In this document: one piece after another, positions 23,550 to 35,500 of the stretch | Layout of the letters: every line of letters starts with the position of its first letter | How positions within the stretch are numbered: position 1 is the stretch's first letter | From: Crotophaga sulcirostris | Taxonomy: Eukaryota; Chordata; Aves; Cuculiformes; Crotophagidae | Assembly (NCBI GenBank): GCA_013397455.1 | Contig: VYZB01000016.1 | Coordinates: 3,985,612-4,049,611, forward strand | Length of the DNA: 64,000 bases | Direction: 5' to 3' | Notes under the pieces: generated by a model | Database searches by the model: none | Told to the model about the DNA's origin: nothing | The model's input: only the letters and a program-made list of their open reading frames with translations | Program-made: the position numbers and the translations under genes

Positions 23550-23780
23550 GGGGAGGTTTAGGCTTGATATTAGGAAAAAATTCTTCACTGAAGGGGTGAT
23601 TGGCCATTGGAATGTGCTGCCTGGGGAGGTGGTGGAGCTGTCCCTGGAGGTGTTTAAGAGGAGATTGGATGAGGCACTTAGTGCCATGGTTTAGATGATG
23701 GGTTGGTGTTAGTGTTGGGTTATAGGTTGGACTCGATGATCTCAAAGGTCCTTTCCAACCTTGTGATACTATGATACTGT
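23550..23780 (+). mobile_element. CR1 3'-end fragment (231 bp)
   Basis: Encodes the ORF2 C-terminal remnant ([24 protein letters not shown]) then the 3' UTR with CCATGGTTTAGATGATGG, TTATAGGTTGGACTCGATGA, CTTTCCAACCTTGTGATACT and a GATACTGT tail. It belongs to the same tail class as the nested copy at 18193-19060 and is severely 5'-truncated, as is usual for CR1. It has lost a few bases in the AGTCACCAACC segment, which reads AGCTGTCC here. Confidence 0.93.
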
Positions 23781-23787
23781 AATATAG
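23781..23787 (+). repeat. Target-site duplication, right copy (AATATAG)
   Basis: Exact copy of 23543-23549 directly after the GATACTGT tail. Confidence 0.65.
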
Positions 23788-26700
23788 CATAAAACAATCT
23801 TAAAGTTGTTGAAGAATCTGTGGTTTAAGTAACCTGTGTAAATTTGCATCAATACTGTAAATTAATGTATTTTTTTAGTATGTGAAGTTGCAGCATTTTG
23901 ATTACAAATTTGTTTATGAATACCAACAATATGTTGAAACCATGGCACCTTTTTTTAACTGTAAAAGATCCTAACTGGTTACTGCTGATGAACGTCTGGA
24001 ATAAAACAGCAGATCACTTCTTTTGAGAGTTTAGAATTATTGCATAAAACATGTGAAGGATATGATGGAAAAAAAGCATAAGCTGTTTACTCTCACTTCT
24101 GGTAGACTATCAGTCTTACAGGAACACACATTATGGGCTTCCTTTTCCCAAAATATTTGTCGCCAGAGGTGTATCAGCAAGCCCTGTCACCCATTCATAG
24201 TGGGAGAAACATCTGTTATTTCAGTGAGAGAAGTTTTGCTTTACTAGTGTGAACCCAGTTCTGTTTCTCCTGCTGATACAGTTGTATATCTGCTGGAATG
24301 TTTACTGGCATTAATGTATTTATTTACTTAAAAAAAACATTGTCAATTAAGCCAAAGAAGTATTACCCTGTCCTTAAATGTAGTGAGTTTGATATGGGAG
24401 CACTCCAGTGACTTAAAACGGGTGCTTGCAGAGAAGAGCTGATCTTTTGTGTGTTACATTTTTTTCTTGCATGCAGTGTCACAGTTATCCAGCCCTCAAA
24501 GCTTTATCTCCACTATAGTGTCAGTTCAGACTAAGTTTTCTCCCTAAAGCTTTCCAGTGCAAAGCCCCCCTCTGAGCTTAAGTCCTGGTGTAACTCTGAG
24601 TCGAGTGGGTGCTTGGGATAGGGAGGAGGGTCATGTAGCACATGGAGGAGGACAAAAGTTTATGTTCCTGTGCTGTAATAAGGGTGAAATACCTGGACTT
24701 GCAAGTTTATCTGATGATGATCCATGGATACTGTGTTGCTACTCTGTGGAGTACATGCTGTTTCTTGGGGTAGCTAGCATAGCTGAGAGAGGCACTGATG
24801 ACAAACTCTTGTTTCAGATGTACTTGATGTAGGCATTACTTGTCTCTGTTATGAAAACATCTTCTGGCAGGATTTGTCTGTGTTTGAGTTCTTTAAATCT
24901 TAAAAAAAAAACAACAAAAAAAAACCCCAAACCCAGGACAAATCCAAGTAGCTGGAACAAGGTGCTGTTTGTATCATTATTTGTATCATTATTGTATCAG
25001 TATTTTTAGCACAGTGAGCTGCCCAGTATTTATTTCAGAAATATGCTTCAAATATGTTAGAAGCAAGAAGAAAATTGCAGTGTGTCCTCAAATGAAAACC
25101 TCTTCAATGCATGTGGTTTACATTTAATATCTTAATGTGTTATGCATTCATTAATTTAATACAAAAACACCATCTGTATGACAAAGAGCAAATGAAATAA
25201 CTACTGTTTTTTCTTACATTGAACAAAGTAATTGCCACATAGCATACAGTAGGAAGAGCAAACACCTTTCCCCTCTTCCCCCACCCCTGGCATCAGGGCT
25301 ACAGTTTTCCTTTATACTATCTCCTTACTGGTGTGGTACTGGGCAGGGTGGATTTCCACTAAGGGACAGCTGGTTGTGTGTTTCTGAGCTGTGCTTAACT
25401 CCCTGATTGCATTTTTTTAACTGTGTTATCCATTCTTATTGGGATGGGGGACAGCCCCACAAGAGGAGACATGCAGCCCAACGTGCTTCATGCTGGAAGC
25501 TCACTTGAAATGGCCTGAAGGCTGCATGCTCTTTTCCCTCATATCCTGTTCTGAAATCTTCCTGGTTTTCCTATCTCTTCTCCTTTGCTTCTTCTATGAT
25601 TTTTTAAATTCTTATTTTTTCCCTGCAGGCTTTTTTGGTTGCTTGGTTGGTCAGTGAATTGTGTTGTTTTGTGTTCCTCACCCCAGGCTCGGGCTCCTTT
25701 TTGATGCCTCTTTACTGTCTCACTGGAGCCAGCAGTGCTTTTGGCTTGGGCTCCTCTGTGACTGGACCAGATCTCTTACTTTTGATTCACATCAATGGCT
25801 TGACAACTAGGTGTATTTTTTTAAGCAATATATGCTGATTTAAAGGGGAAAGCAGAGAAGGGCTTGGGTACCTCTGGATTTTCAGGGAGGTGTGAGCAGC
25901 AATGTCTCCCCTCTTCCCACCTTCCTCTCTGTCCCTCCTTTCTTCCCCATTTGATAATTAACTTTTTATTGGTTTGGTTTAGTCTCATTGAAAACTAGAG
26001 ATTGTGGGACAGGCTCCATTCCTTTTCAGGAAAAAAAAACCCTGAAACTGTCTTTCAGTTCAATGCCCTGCTGGAAAATGTACTGACTTATGGGACTGCA
26101 GATTTTTGTATAGGTCCTGTCTTAGGTGAAGTAAGTGTCACCAAACAGAGAGAAAAAGCTGTATTTAAGCTGTCCTGTAAGAGCTGGTGCAGGATTAATT
26201 TTAAGTTCCTTACTTCTTAATCCACAGCAGCTGCTCATGTGGTGTTTGGTGCTTCTCCTTTTACTGGTACTGCTCCTTTGTTCAGTCCTGGCCTTTGCTA
26301 ATCCCAAGTCGGTATTGGTGTGGATGGCAAGGTTGGAAAATACTGATTTAGGAAATGAATGGTAGCTTACTTGCTATCTTGAGGAGCCGAGACACTGGCC
26401 TTTGCACTGGAACCTATTTGTTTATGCTCTGCTCTTTCAAGTTGATGCAGGAGGAAGGATCAAATCCTCTTCAGATTTCAGATAGTTACTAAGTAACTTA
26501 CTCTAAGATTAAATTTGCATTCTTAAAGGAAAACTATGAGCCTTGAATCGTTTCAATTAGTAATACTTTTTGACTTCAAAATGCTTTTGAATTACTTGTG
26601 AGCACCTCTAAAGAGGTACTGTGGAGGTTGCAGCTAATTATGAGAACTGCATGTCAGTGTTGCAATTGGCCAGCTTTGCCTTCCCCAAACACTGAAAAAA

Positions 26701-29354
26701 CAAATGCTAACTTCTTGCTCAAAGTCTATATCTGTGAAGTAGGTAAGATGAATATTAAAAGGAGAGTATTTATTAATTAGTGGTGTATATCTGAGCAGTT
26801 AAGATTTCAGTATCCCAGTTCTAGAACTACTTTATTATTGCTTCCCTTTTTGCTTCAATCCCTGGCCAGGATCATAGAATGAGTGGCATAAAGTAAAATA
26901 CTGGGCATTCTTTGCAATTAAAGGTGGGTGATGTGCTAGCAAATAAAGGTTTCCAACTGAATTTTGCTTGCTTCCCAAATAAGAGCAGTGCTACATAGAT
27001 CAGAAAAAACACTCAAACTTCCAGTGTCTTTGAAGATACTGTTTTAAGGTGACTGTCTTTTAGTTTCTAGCTTACCATTGACTTGTAACTGCTTCTGACA
27101 CTTGTCACCCACAGGTTCAGAGCAACTCACACTGCTGCTTTTAACTGCTTGGCAGACCTACAGGCTACCAAATCTTTACATTTATCAAGCATTGCCCTAT
27201 TACTCTGTCCTGTTAGTTGATAATATTAGGTATGAAGTACGGTTCCTGCTTATGTTAATAAAATTTTGGCAGAGGCCCCACCTGCACTGGCGGTGTAAGA
27301 AATGCAAACCATAGGATCTGGTGGTAGAACAGACAAGTTCTTCACTGGGCAGGGGCTCAGTTTTGCACATGGAACAAGATTTTGTACAAGGGTTCAAACT
27401 CTTTTTATTAGGTCCTCATATGAGAGTTACTAGAAAAGTTGTTCTACCCGTTACTACCCCAAGTCTTGGGGTGGAGTCACACTCTTAAGACTTGAGTCAA
27501 TCTTGAGCTAACAGTTCAATGCTGCCAAAAACCATAATGCAGGAGAAAACTGGGTGGGGAAAGAGCATAGTTTTCTGTTTGGTTAGCAAGTCAAATCAAC
27601 TTCCCATGAAGATACATAGGTAGTAAGGAGGGGAGGGGCAGGAATGGCTGGCTGGAGCAGGGGGAAAGTAGAGTGGGGTGGCTCCTTTTCAGCAGCAGAC
27701 CATGACAATAGCTCAGCCTTCAGCTATAACTTCAGCCTTTGTTTGCAGCATTGACGTCTAATACCTGTGATCTTTTAAAAACCTGCATCCTCTTTTTTTA
27801 ACATTCAACTGAAGGCATTTGTGGTGACAGAATGGCTTGGGTTACTGTGGTGTGATACCTGCTTTTGTGCCTCACCTCAGTCTCTTGTTCTTTAAGTTTT
27901 TTTCCTTGCATTTCTGTAGGACATGGTAGTATTACTTAAACAGGTGCGTTGATGGTTGCACTATTGGTGAAAGTGGAGGTTTCAGTGCTGACTTGCAGTG
28001 TATTTGCAGTTTATTTACTTTTCGGGCTACCCAGTGGGATATGGGAGTGAACTTGTCCTGTTCTTATTTGAGCCTCAGTATGCTTACTGTGCACATTTGT
28101 GTGATTGCTGTGAAGAAAAAATCACTACAATAGACTTGGAACCTAAGCAGTTACAGGGGCTTTCTCCACAGAAAAATAAAAGGAGTCTCTCCCAGTCGCC
28201 CTGTGAGCTTGCACTCTGTGGCTGTCAGCTGCTGTGCCCTGGCAGCACAGGAGCATGGTCCTACCTGAAAAAAACATGTTGCAGTGCAATCTGGGCTGCA
28301 GTTGGCCCTCTACCCAAAACCCTGCTGCTCAATCTCACCCCCCTCCTGCTTTCAGGGACTGTTTACTCCTTAAAAACACCTCTCAAAATGCTACACAAGG
28401 TACATGCAGGCAAGCACTTTTAAATAACATGGATCTTTTAATAGCTAGCCTTTAGAGCAGAGTGAGATGAGCTAGGCTTCTTGATTTTCACAGAGCTGAG
28501 TGTTTGCCCAGTTTCTCTGGAGCATACACCCCTAAGGAAAAATGACAGTCTGCAATTACTTCAGCATAGCTAGATGCCATGTAAGTGTCATACAGTATCT
28601 GCAGCTGGTTACTCACAGGTTATAAGGAGGCTGCTTTTATTATAACTGCACTGCAATTTACTTATTATCCTTTGAAAAGAATAATCATGTTGCCTGGCTT
28701 CAGGTAACACTTTGTACTTCTTTTATTTGCTACTCGTAATTGTACATGTTGGTAGTAACAGGTAGTTTCCTATTCCTGTGAGAGGTGATGAGGAAGTATT
28801 TTGAAAGAGTGAGAAATGAAAGGCATAAACTTTCATTCTAAAAATAAAAAAAATGCTTTCTGCTCAACGTATGAGTCTTTTTGCCATTGGTCCCTCAAAC
28901 TTAGTGCTACGGTGATTTTATAATCACTTTATAATCTCTTGGACAAAACTGGCAATGATGGGCAAAACTGGAGAGGGAACCAACAAAGAATTCATTGCTC
29001 TTTTTTTTTTTTTTAATAAACAAAAGGATTTATGTTGAGTCTTCCCTGCTCTCTCATAGCACTTCGTTTCACACAAGTCTACAAGGGAGCTGGAGAGGGC
29101 AAAATTCAGGGAAGAGGTATTGTCTAATCCTGTGGTATGCAAGGGTGGAAAGGCTGGGAGGAGAGGAATGCATGTGCTCCCGATGTGTTCGTTTATGGTA
29201 GTGCAACGTTACTACTTACCTACCAAATGGCTATGTAAAATAGAAGATGAATAGCAGAGAGCATTGTTGAACAGCTCAAACCTTCCGTGGCTGTTTGAAA
29301 AAAGGCTTGTCTGATATACAATGTCTCTGAAACGTTATTCTGCATTTTTATTCT
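23788..29354. other. Non-coding stretch, no gene seen
   Basis: Contains three head-to-tail copies of a TTGTATCATTA-like unit at about 24969-25000, an A-rich tract (24902-24931), pyrimidine-rich DNA at 25895-25945 and a run of 14 T (29001-29014). Open frames at 25439-25838 and 27998-28455 (+) have no recognisable domain; the first is rich in Phe/Leu because the DNA is T-rich. Confidence 0.5.
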
Positions 29355-29675
29355 GAAGCTTACAGGAAAGCTGGGGAGGAGCTCTTTATCAGGCAGTGCA
29401 GGGATAGGGTGAGGAGTAACGATTTTAAGATGAAAGAGGGGAGATTTAGATTAGGTATTGGGAAGAAATTTTTTACTGTGAGGGTGGTGAGGTACTGGAA
29501 CAGGTTGCCTAGAGACGTGATGGAAGCTCCACCCCTGGAGGTGTTCAAGGTCAGGTTGCATGAGGCTTTGAGCAACCTGATCCATTGGAAGATGTCCCTT
29601 CCCACGGCAGGGAGGTTGAAAATAGATGATCTTTATGGGCCCTTCCAACCCAAACCATTTTATAATTCTATGATT
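29355..29675 (+). mobile_element. CR1 3'-end fragment (about 320 bp), older tail class
   Basis: Begins near AGGAAAGCTGGGGAGGAGCT and encodes, in the frame from 29409, the CR1 C-terminus FKMKEGRFRLGIGKKFFTVR, RYWNRLPRDVMEAPPLEVFK and LHEALSNLI. The 3' end reads CCCTTCCAACCCAAACCATT then TTCTATGA, the tail class typical of older avian CR1 families. The frame stays open past the usual stop into the 3' UTR, which is chance. I could not find a target-site duplication, so the 5' limit is approximate. Confidence 0.92.
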
Positions 29676-32600
29676 TTCATTGTTTTGCTGCAGGCTCTTG
29701 CCAAGTGATTTAAAACTTGCATGGAGAGGTCAGGTTTGTGCTTCAGTTTTGCTAGGAATGACAGCTCTTAGAAGGGATGTGATGCTGCACAGCCTTTTTG
29801 GGCAGCGAGTCCCTGCTAAAATACCTCCTGTTATGAGTGTTACAGGAATATGTTCTTGATGTGGGCACCTGTAGAACAATGGGTTAAGGACAGCACACTG
29901 CCTCTTGGCACTGAGCCTGTCCTAGTGGTTGTTCTGAAGCTTGCTTGAAATTTGAACAAGAGCGTGAATGTCTCCATCTTGAAGTTCACTTTGTTTCAAA
30001 ATGGACAGTGGTCGAAGAAGCATATTTCTTTCAGTGAAGGAAAGAGTGTGATATGGCAGGAAACTAAGTAGTTTTTAATTAGAGAACATATTAACAATAT
30101 TGAGCAAAGCTTTGAAATGTCTAATGTGGATCCCTCTTCTGTGAAGCACCAAGATACACTGTATCTTTGATGCAATATTTGTATTTCATCCCTTTTGCTG
30201 AGATTCATATAAAGTGTAAATTTAAGAATATGCTGAACTGTTTTGCAGAATGAGATGAGAGATAAACACCAGCTTCAGTGCTCCAAGAGGTACCTGTTTT
30301 AATAAAGTTAAGATTACTATCAACAGATACAATTTTATATTTTCAACAATACTCTTCATTTCCCGATTTTAATATACAATTCTTTCAAAAATTGAACTTT
30401 TAATGCAGTTTAATTCTGCTGAGGGGAGGAAACATTGAGACAAGACAAAAATGAAGATATATTTTTGAATTTATTTTCAATTTTTTTTTTAGCTTGTTTG
30501 TGCTGCACTATTGGTTTGTAGTGAATCATCTGTTTCTCACGAGATGACAGCTATAAATTGTCAGGAGATGTTAACTCTAGCTCTTAATTCAGTACAGGGT
30601 GAATGAGGTAGCTCCACATGTAGAAGTTAATTGTTAGTAAAGTAGGAGATATTTGTAAAGACAGTAGATAATCCAGATAAACTGGATTCCTTGTAGTTAA
30701 TATTTGCTGAGAGTAGATTAGGAAACCAAGTTAAATTAAACAAGGGTGCTTTTGGTTTTGGGGCTTCATTCCAGGCTAGCAGCGAGTGCTAAGATGCTGG
30801 TTGCCATTTCATGGGGTGCAGGTTGCTTGATCCATGGATTCTTACCAGGCCCTTTCAGTGGTGTACAGGGAGTTTTTGTCAGTCATTATGTGAGAAATGC
30901 TCCCAGATGGCCTACTGGAAGCGTTTCGTAAGTGCCAATGCCCCTTTAAACTTCTACATGAGTATTTTATTGTGCTTTTTGCTAACCAAACCTGATGCAG
31001 TCTGAGAAAGCATCTTCCAGATTCTCCATGATAGTGTCTTACCATGCTGCAGGTGGTTTCACTGCTGGTTCTCAGCAGCTTTGCAGAAGCTGAGGTTGCT
31101 CTCTGTTTTGAGGGAGTGCACAGTCTCCTTAAAATGACAGTTGTGGAAGGGATCACTGGACAGTGTGTCAGCCCAGATATTTTTTTTAAAAAAAACGGAA
31201 TGAGAGGTTTTCATAGTTTCAAAGTGGCATAGACCATGTTGTCGATAAGGTGGAAGTCCTCATCTGAACAATCTTTTCTTCAAGACCTTTCCTCATCAGC
31301 AAAATCTCCTTGCATTTCCCTGCCAGAGGTTGGGATCCCATGGACAGTAGCCTCCTGAACACTCGAAAGGCTTTGAATATTCTCTGTGTTTGACCTCTTG
31401 TCGGTAGGATGTTTTTGTGGAGGCAGGGTACAGCGCTAATACCTTGAAGGGCCTATTTTTTATGTTGTGTGCCAAATGCTGCCGTACAGTTACTGCTGCT
31501 GCGGCCCCAAACAGCAGTGAAGAGTGCAGATGTTGGGCCCCTCACATGCTCAGCTGTGAAAATTTGTGAAGTTTGTTTTTGTAAGTAACCTTAGTTATTT
31601 CAAGTTTTCTGAGATTATTTTATGGTTTTACCATGATAACGTTCTCCTGGTTTATTTCAGTATTTTATGAAGTTTAGCCTTTAAAATTTTCTGTTATGAC
31701 ATAAATCCATAGAGGGAGAAATGCGTGTCCACAGTTGTCCCTGCAGTGTTCAGTGAAAGCCTTTGTCACTGTTGTGCAAAATAAAAGGATACATTAGTGC
31801 CCAGGCAAAGTAAATTGAATAATTTGGGGAACCCTAGTCTCATTACTTTTAACTGCCCTACTTCTGGCATGTTTATTAGTCAAAAAATTTTGTAGTGCTT
31901 CATGGAGGGCTTATAGGTGCAGTGGCAGAAGGATGTGACTGAAAGATGGGCTTATTTTTGGAAACCTAATTATAACAGCATCATTTTACTTTTCCGTTAT
32001 TGTTGCCCAAGGTTTGTCATGTTTCTAGTGTTGCTATTAATGTCGTCTTAAATGTCAAATTCAAACTGCTGCTGATGATCATCTCATCTCATAATGCTAA
32101 ATATATACACGCTGTTGAGAATATCTGATGTAAATGTTATGCCAGACCCTCTACATATGCATATTAGAAGTCATCTTATGCTAAATAGCTGCTATCAAAT
32201 ATATACTTAACTGTTTTCCTAAGTGGCATACGAAACAAGTCAGGACTTTTTTTCAGGAGACCTCATACTATTGTATTGTTTTAAATGATCTATGATAGGA
32301 AAGATCTTGCTTCTGAACAATTGTGATACTAAATGCTGCTAAGTAAGAAATTACAAATATGTCTTCACTGATGATCTGAAAGCTAATGTGATTTCCTTCT
32401 AAATGTTGCTTTGTGAGATTTAGGTGCATGGTGAGTACCACCTAGCAAGGAGCAGTCAAATGAAAGAAAGCAAAACAATGCCTCAGGGACATTCTTAGTA
32501 AAACTTTATAATATATAAAAAAAAGTTGGCCCTTGTAGTCTGGTAAATTACAGTATCAATTATTAATGATAAATTGCTCTTAATTTTTTTCTTGCTGAGT

Positions 32601-35349
32601 TGTTTTGGAAATGAAAAGTCGCTTTAAGACACGGGTTCTTATAGTCCTTAAATTAGTTGGCTGTTTACTTGTATGTGAATGACTACTATGTGCAGATTAA
32701 GTGGTGGTGTTCAGTTTACTACCTCTTGGAAGCAGAATATATGAAGTTTTCCTCTGATATATATTGAATTTCATGTGTTTAAGCTATTTGAAGTGTACGC
32801 TATTTGTAATTTGGATTGAAACATCAATTACTTGCTTTTGGAACTGTTCTTTGTAAGGAATCACCTGTAGCTTCCCTGTGTAAATAAGATTGCAAATACA
32901 AATGAAAAATTAGATAGTATCTTGTTGCTCCTGAAAGTGGTTGCAAATGACTGTGGGGATTACATGCCAAGGGAACAAGATTTTGCCTTTACAGTTGGAT
33001 TTGTGATGTTTCCAGTGGCCCTTAATGCCATTGTGCTCTTTTCATGCTTTAAAAGCAAGATCTTGAAATTTTAGAGTTATAAATATATTTATTATATTCA
33101 CCCACTTCTACCAAAAAAAATGATGTGTCTAACTTCTGGCAAATGAATACATAATTGTGGGATTTCAGTGTGCTGGTATCTTGTTAGAACAGCAAACCTT
33201 TGGATAGCAAGTGTGCAATTTCAAAGAAATGAGCGATGTCATTTGTTTTTATTAAGCTGGGATTTGAATGTTTGGAGAAGGCATTGGGGGAGGCATTTCT
33301 TTTGAAATGGAAGTAATATTCCTCATTTGTGATCTTAATATTATTATTTTTGGCATAGTTACATTCTTTATAAGTAAACATAGAAATCTACGCCTAGAAG
33401 AAATATGCTTATTTTCCATGCCTACTTGTAAATTGTTTTTCTATTGTTATTTTCACTTTCATGAGGTTTTCTGTGTAACAGCAAGACCAGAATTGAATAT
33501 ACTGTTCTCTAAACGTGTCATTGTTGCTTTGTGATGGAAAGGCCAATGTGTTGGTTACAAAATATTGATGCATTGAGAACTCTTCATTCTATAATTGGTC
33601 ATGAAGTCATAAAGAAAATCAGTAAGTGATGTTTTTCAGGCAAGAAGCTGCAGAATAAAGTTAAAATTAACTATTTTAGCTGACGACAAACAGAGGAAAA
33701 GACAAGGATAATAAAACTTTGCATTCAGCCATGACTTCTCCTTTTATTTGTTCAATTAACATCTTTTGTGATGATTGGTTATTCATGTTTTCCAAATACC
33801 AAAACTTGTGTAAGTATGATTTTATATCTTGAGAAACTCGCATTTTCTATGGAAGATGAAGGTTTTGTTTGGTCAACTTAAACTTACAAAAACCAACATG
33901 CTTGAATGACTTTAGATGTAATGTACAATAAATGTAGATTACACAACAGGAATTTTCAATTTTAGACCTGGCTTATATGCTGACAGATCTTTTTTACCTC
34001 AAGAAATTTTAATTCTCTTGTATGTTTTCCATTGTCTGACCTTGAGGGATTTTATACTGTTTCTCCAATTATGCTTATGAAGTTGCGTTTGGGGAACCCT
34101 TAGGGGATATTGGGAAATGATTTTTTCAAAGCTTGCACTTCGATACAGGGTGTGTAAAGAATTAGTTCTTTTTTGGTGGGTTATTTTTGATTACAAGAAA
34201 ATTGTATCCTGCATTTAGGAAGGTAAAAGCTAGCACAGTTTTCTTCATGCAGTAATAGTGGTCTTCTGCTATAGAATTAAATTAACAATTCAGTAAAATG
34301 CATTCTAACCTGGGCTAACAATTTTAGTGTCATTTGTTTTTATGGTGAATATGATTATTCCTAAGTGTGTTTGAGATTAAGGATGGCTTTATGAATTCAG
34401 TATTGTAATTATTTAGTTGACTCTCCTTTTGATGCCTTGTGTTTCAGCGTAAGCATGAGGATGTTTGTTTAGATATGAGGAATTCTTGCAAGAAATCAAT
34501 ACGCTGGAGGAGGACCAGCTAGTATGGAGAAACTGGCAAATGCAGAGACATGCAATTAGCAGAAAAGGAAAGAAAATTATATGAAGTGATTTGTATTCAA
34601 TAACAATAGAAATAAGGGGGGAAATTACAGTATATGTTAGAAAAATACATGGGTTGGAGAATGAAATAAACATAGCATTTCTCTGGAGGAAGTTATCTAA
34701 GTCCTAGAATTTTTTTAAGAATAGACTGCACACAGCACTGAGAAATTACGCATGTAGAAGCAGGGACAGGAGAGGGATAATCTAGTAAGTCTTTTCTATC
34801 TCTAACTTACAGCTGTAGCCGGAACGTGAGATTCAGCTGAACATGAAACCTGCACTGCAAATTTACGTGCAGTATATGCTTCACCATTTCCTGAACTGTG
34901 AATTGGGAGCAGCAAGGCACATGATGGCCCTCTTTGCTGTTGGGTAGATCAAATTAGGATGTTCCTTACATTAATTTCATTTAAAAATTTTAGTGGTGAG
35001 AGGAAAGGAGTTAACCTAATGGTGAAGAAGACAGTGCGTGCATGTGATATGCAAGAACCCTCAGTAGAACATATGATGGATCGCAGTTGAATATAAGCAT
35101 TTTTTAAAATTTCTTTTTTTTCAAGTTGCATAGTGCCAATGCAGACGTTGTGAAGCCTGCATTTTTTTATGGATAAGATACCATGGACAGTCAGTAGGAT
35201 GCCAAGAGGGCCCTCTCCATGCAGCTTGGATGGATCTGCAGGCGTGAGTGGCTGAAAATCCAGTCTTTTATCTTACTGAACTTTCCCTCTCTTGCTGAGA
35301 TTACACCTGTGACATCCCCACAGAGATATTTGTTGCTGCTCTTGGTATT
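29676..35349. other. Non-coding stretch, no gene seen
   Basis: AT-rich DNA with no identifiable exon, RNA gene or repeat family. Short overlapping open frames on both strands at 30746-31232 lack any domain. The region around 32000-32220 is even in composition and free of obvious repeats, which might reflect constraint, but that cannot be judged from one sequence. Confidence 0.5.
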
Positions 35350-35392
35350 GTTAATATTAAATATTAAAATTAAGTATAAAATATTAATATTT
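35350..35392. repeat. AT-rich palindromic tract
   Basis: Almost pure A/T sequence built of AATATTAA/TTAATATT blocks that can pair with each other (TTAATATTAAATATT at the left, AATATTAATATTTT at the right). It directly precedes the old repeat at 35391 and may be part of it. Confidence 0.5.
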
Positions 35393-35500
35393 TGGTAGTC
35401 ACAGAAGTCTCCACACATTGTTAGGGCCTCTTTGTACCAAGCACTGTTCAACAAAATGAAGGCACAGCCCTTGTCCTGAAAAAGTTGTAATATAAAACAA
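35391..35500 (+). repeat. Fragment of an old amniote interspersed repeat (family not named)
   Basis: The stretch TAGTCACAGAAGTCTCCACA ... GGGCCTCTTTGTACCAAGCA ... CTGTTCAACAAAATG ... CACAGCCCTTGTCCTGAAAA ... GTTGTAAT follows the order of a repeat familiar from turtle and crocodilian DNA (AGCGCC..AGAAGCCCC, GGGCCCCATTGTGCCAGGCA, CTGTACAAACACA, CAGTCCCTGCCCCAAAGAG, CTTACAAT). Divergence is high. I remember the consensus only roughly and give no family name. The minus-strand open frame across it (35191-35526) is not a gene. Confidence 0.5.

Noticed and set aside
26870..26900. GGATCATAGAATGAG resembling the reverse of an old CR1 tail
   Set aside because: The sequence that should follow (reverse of the CCCTTCCAACC segment) is absent, so it is a chance match.
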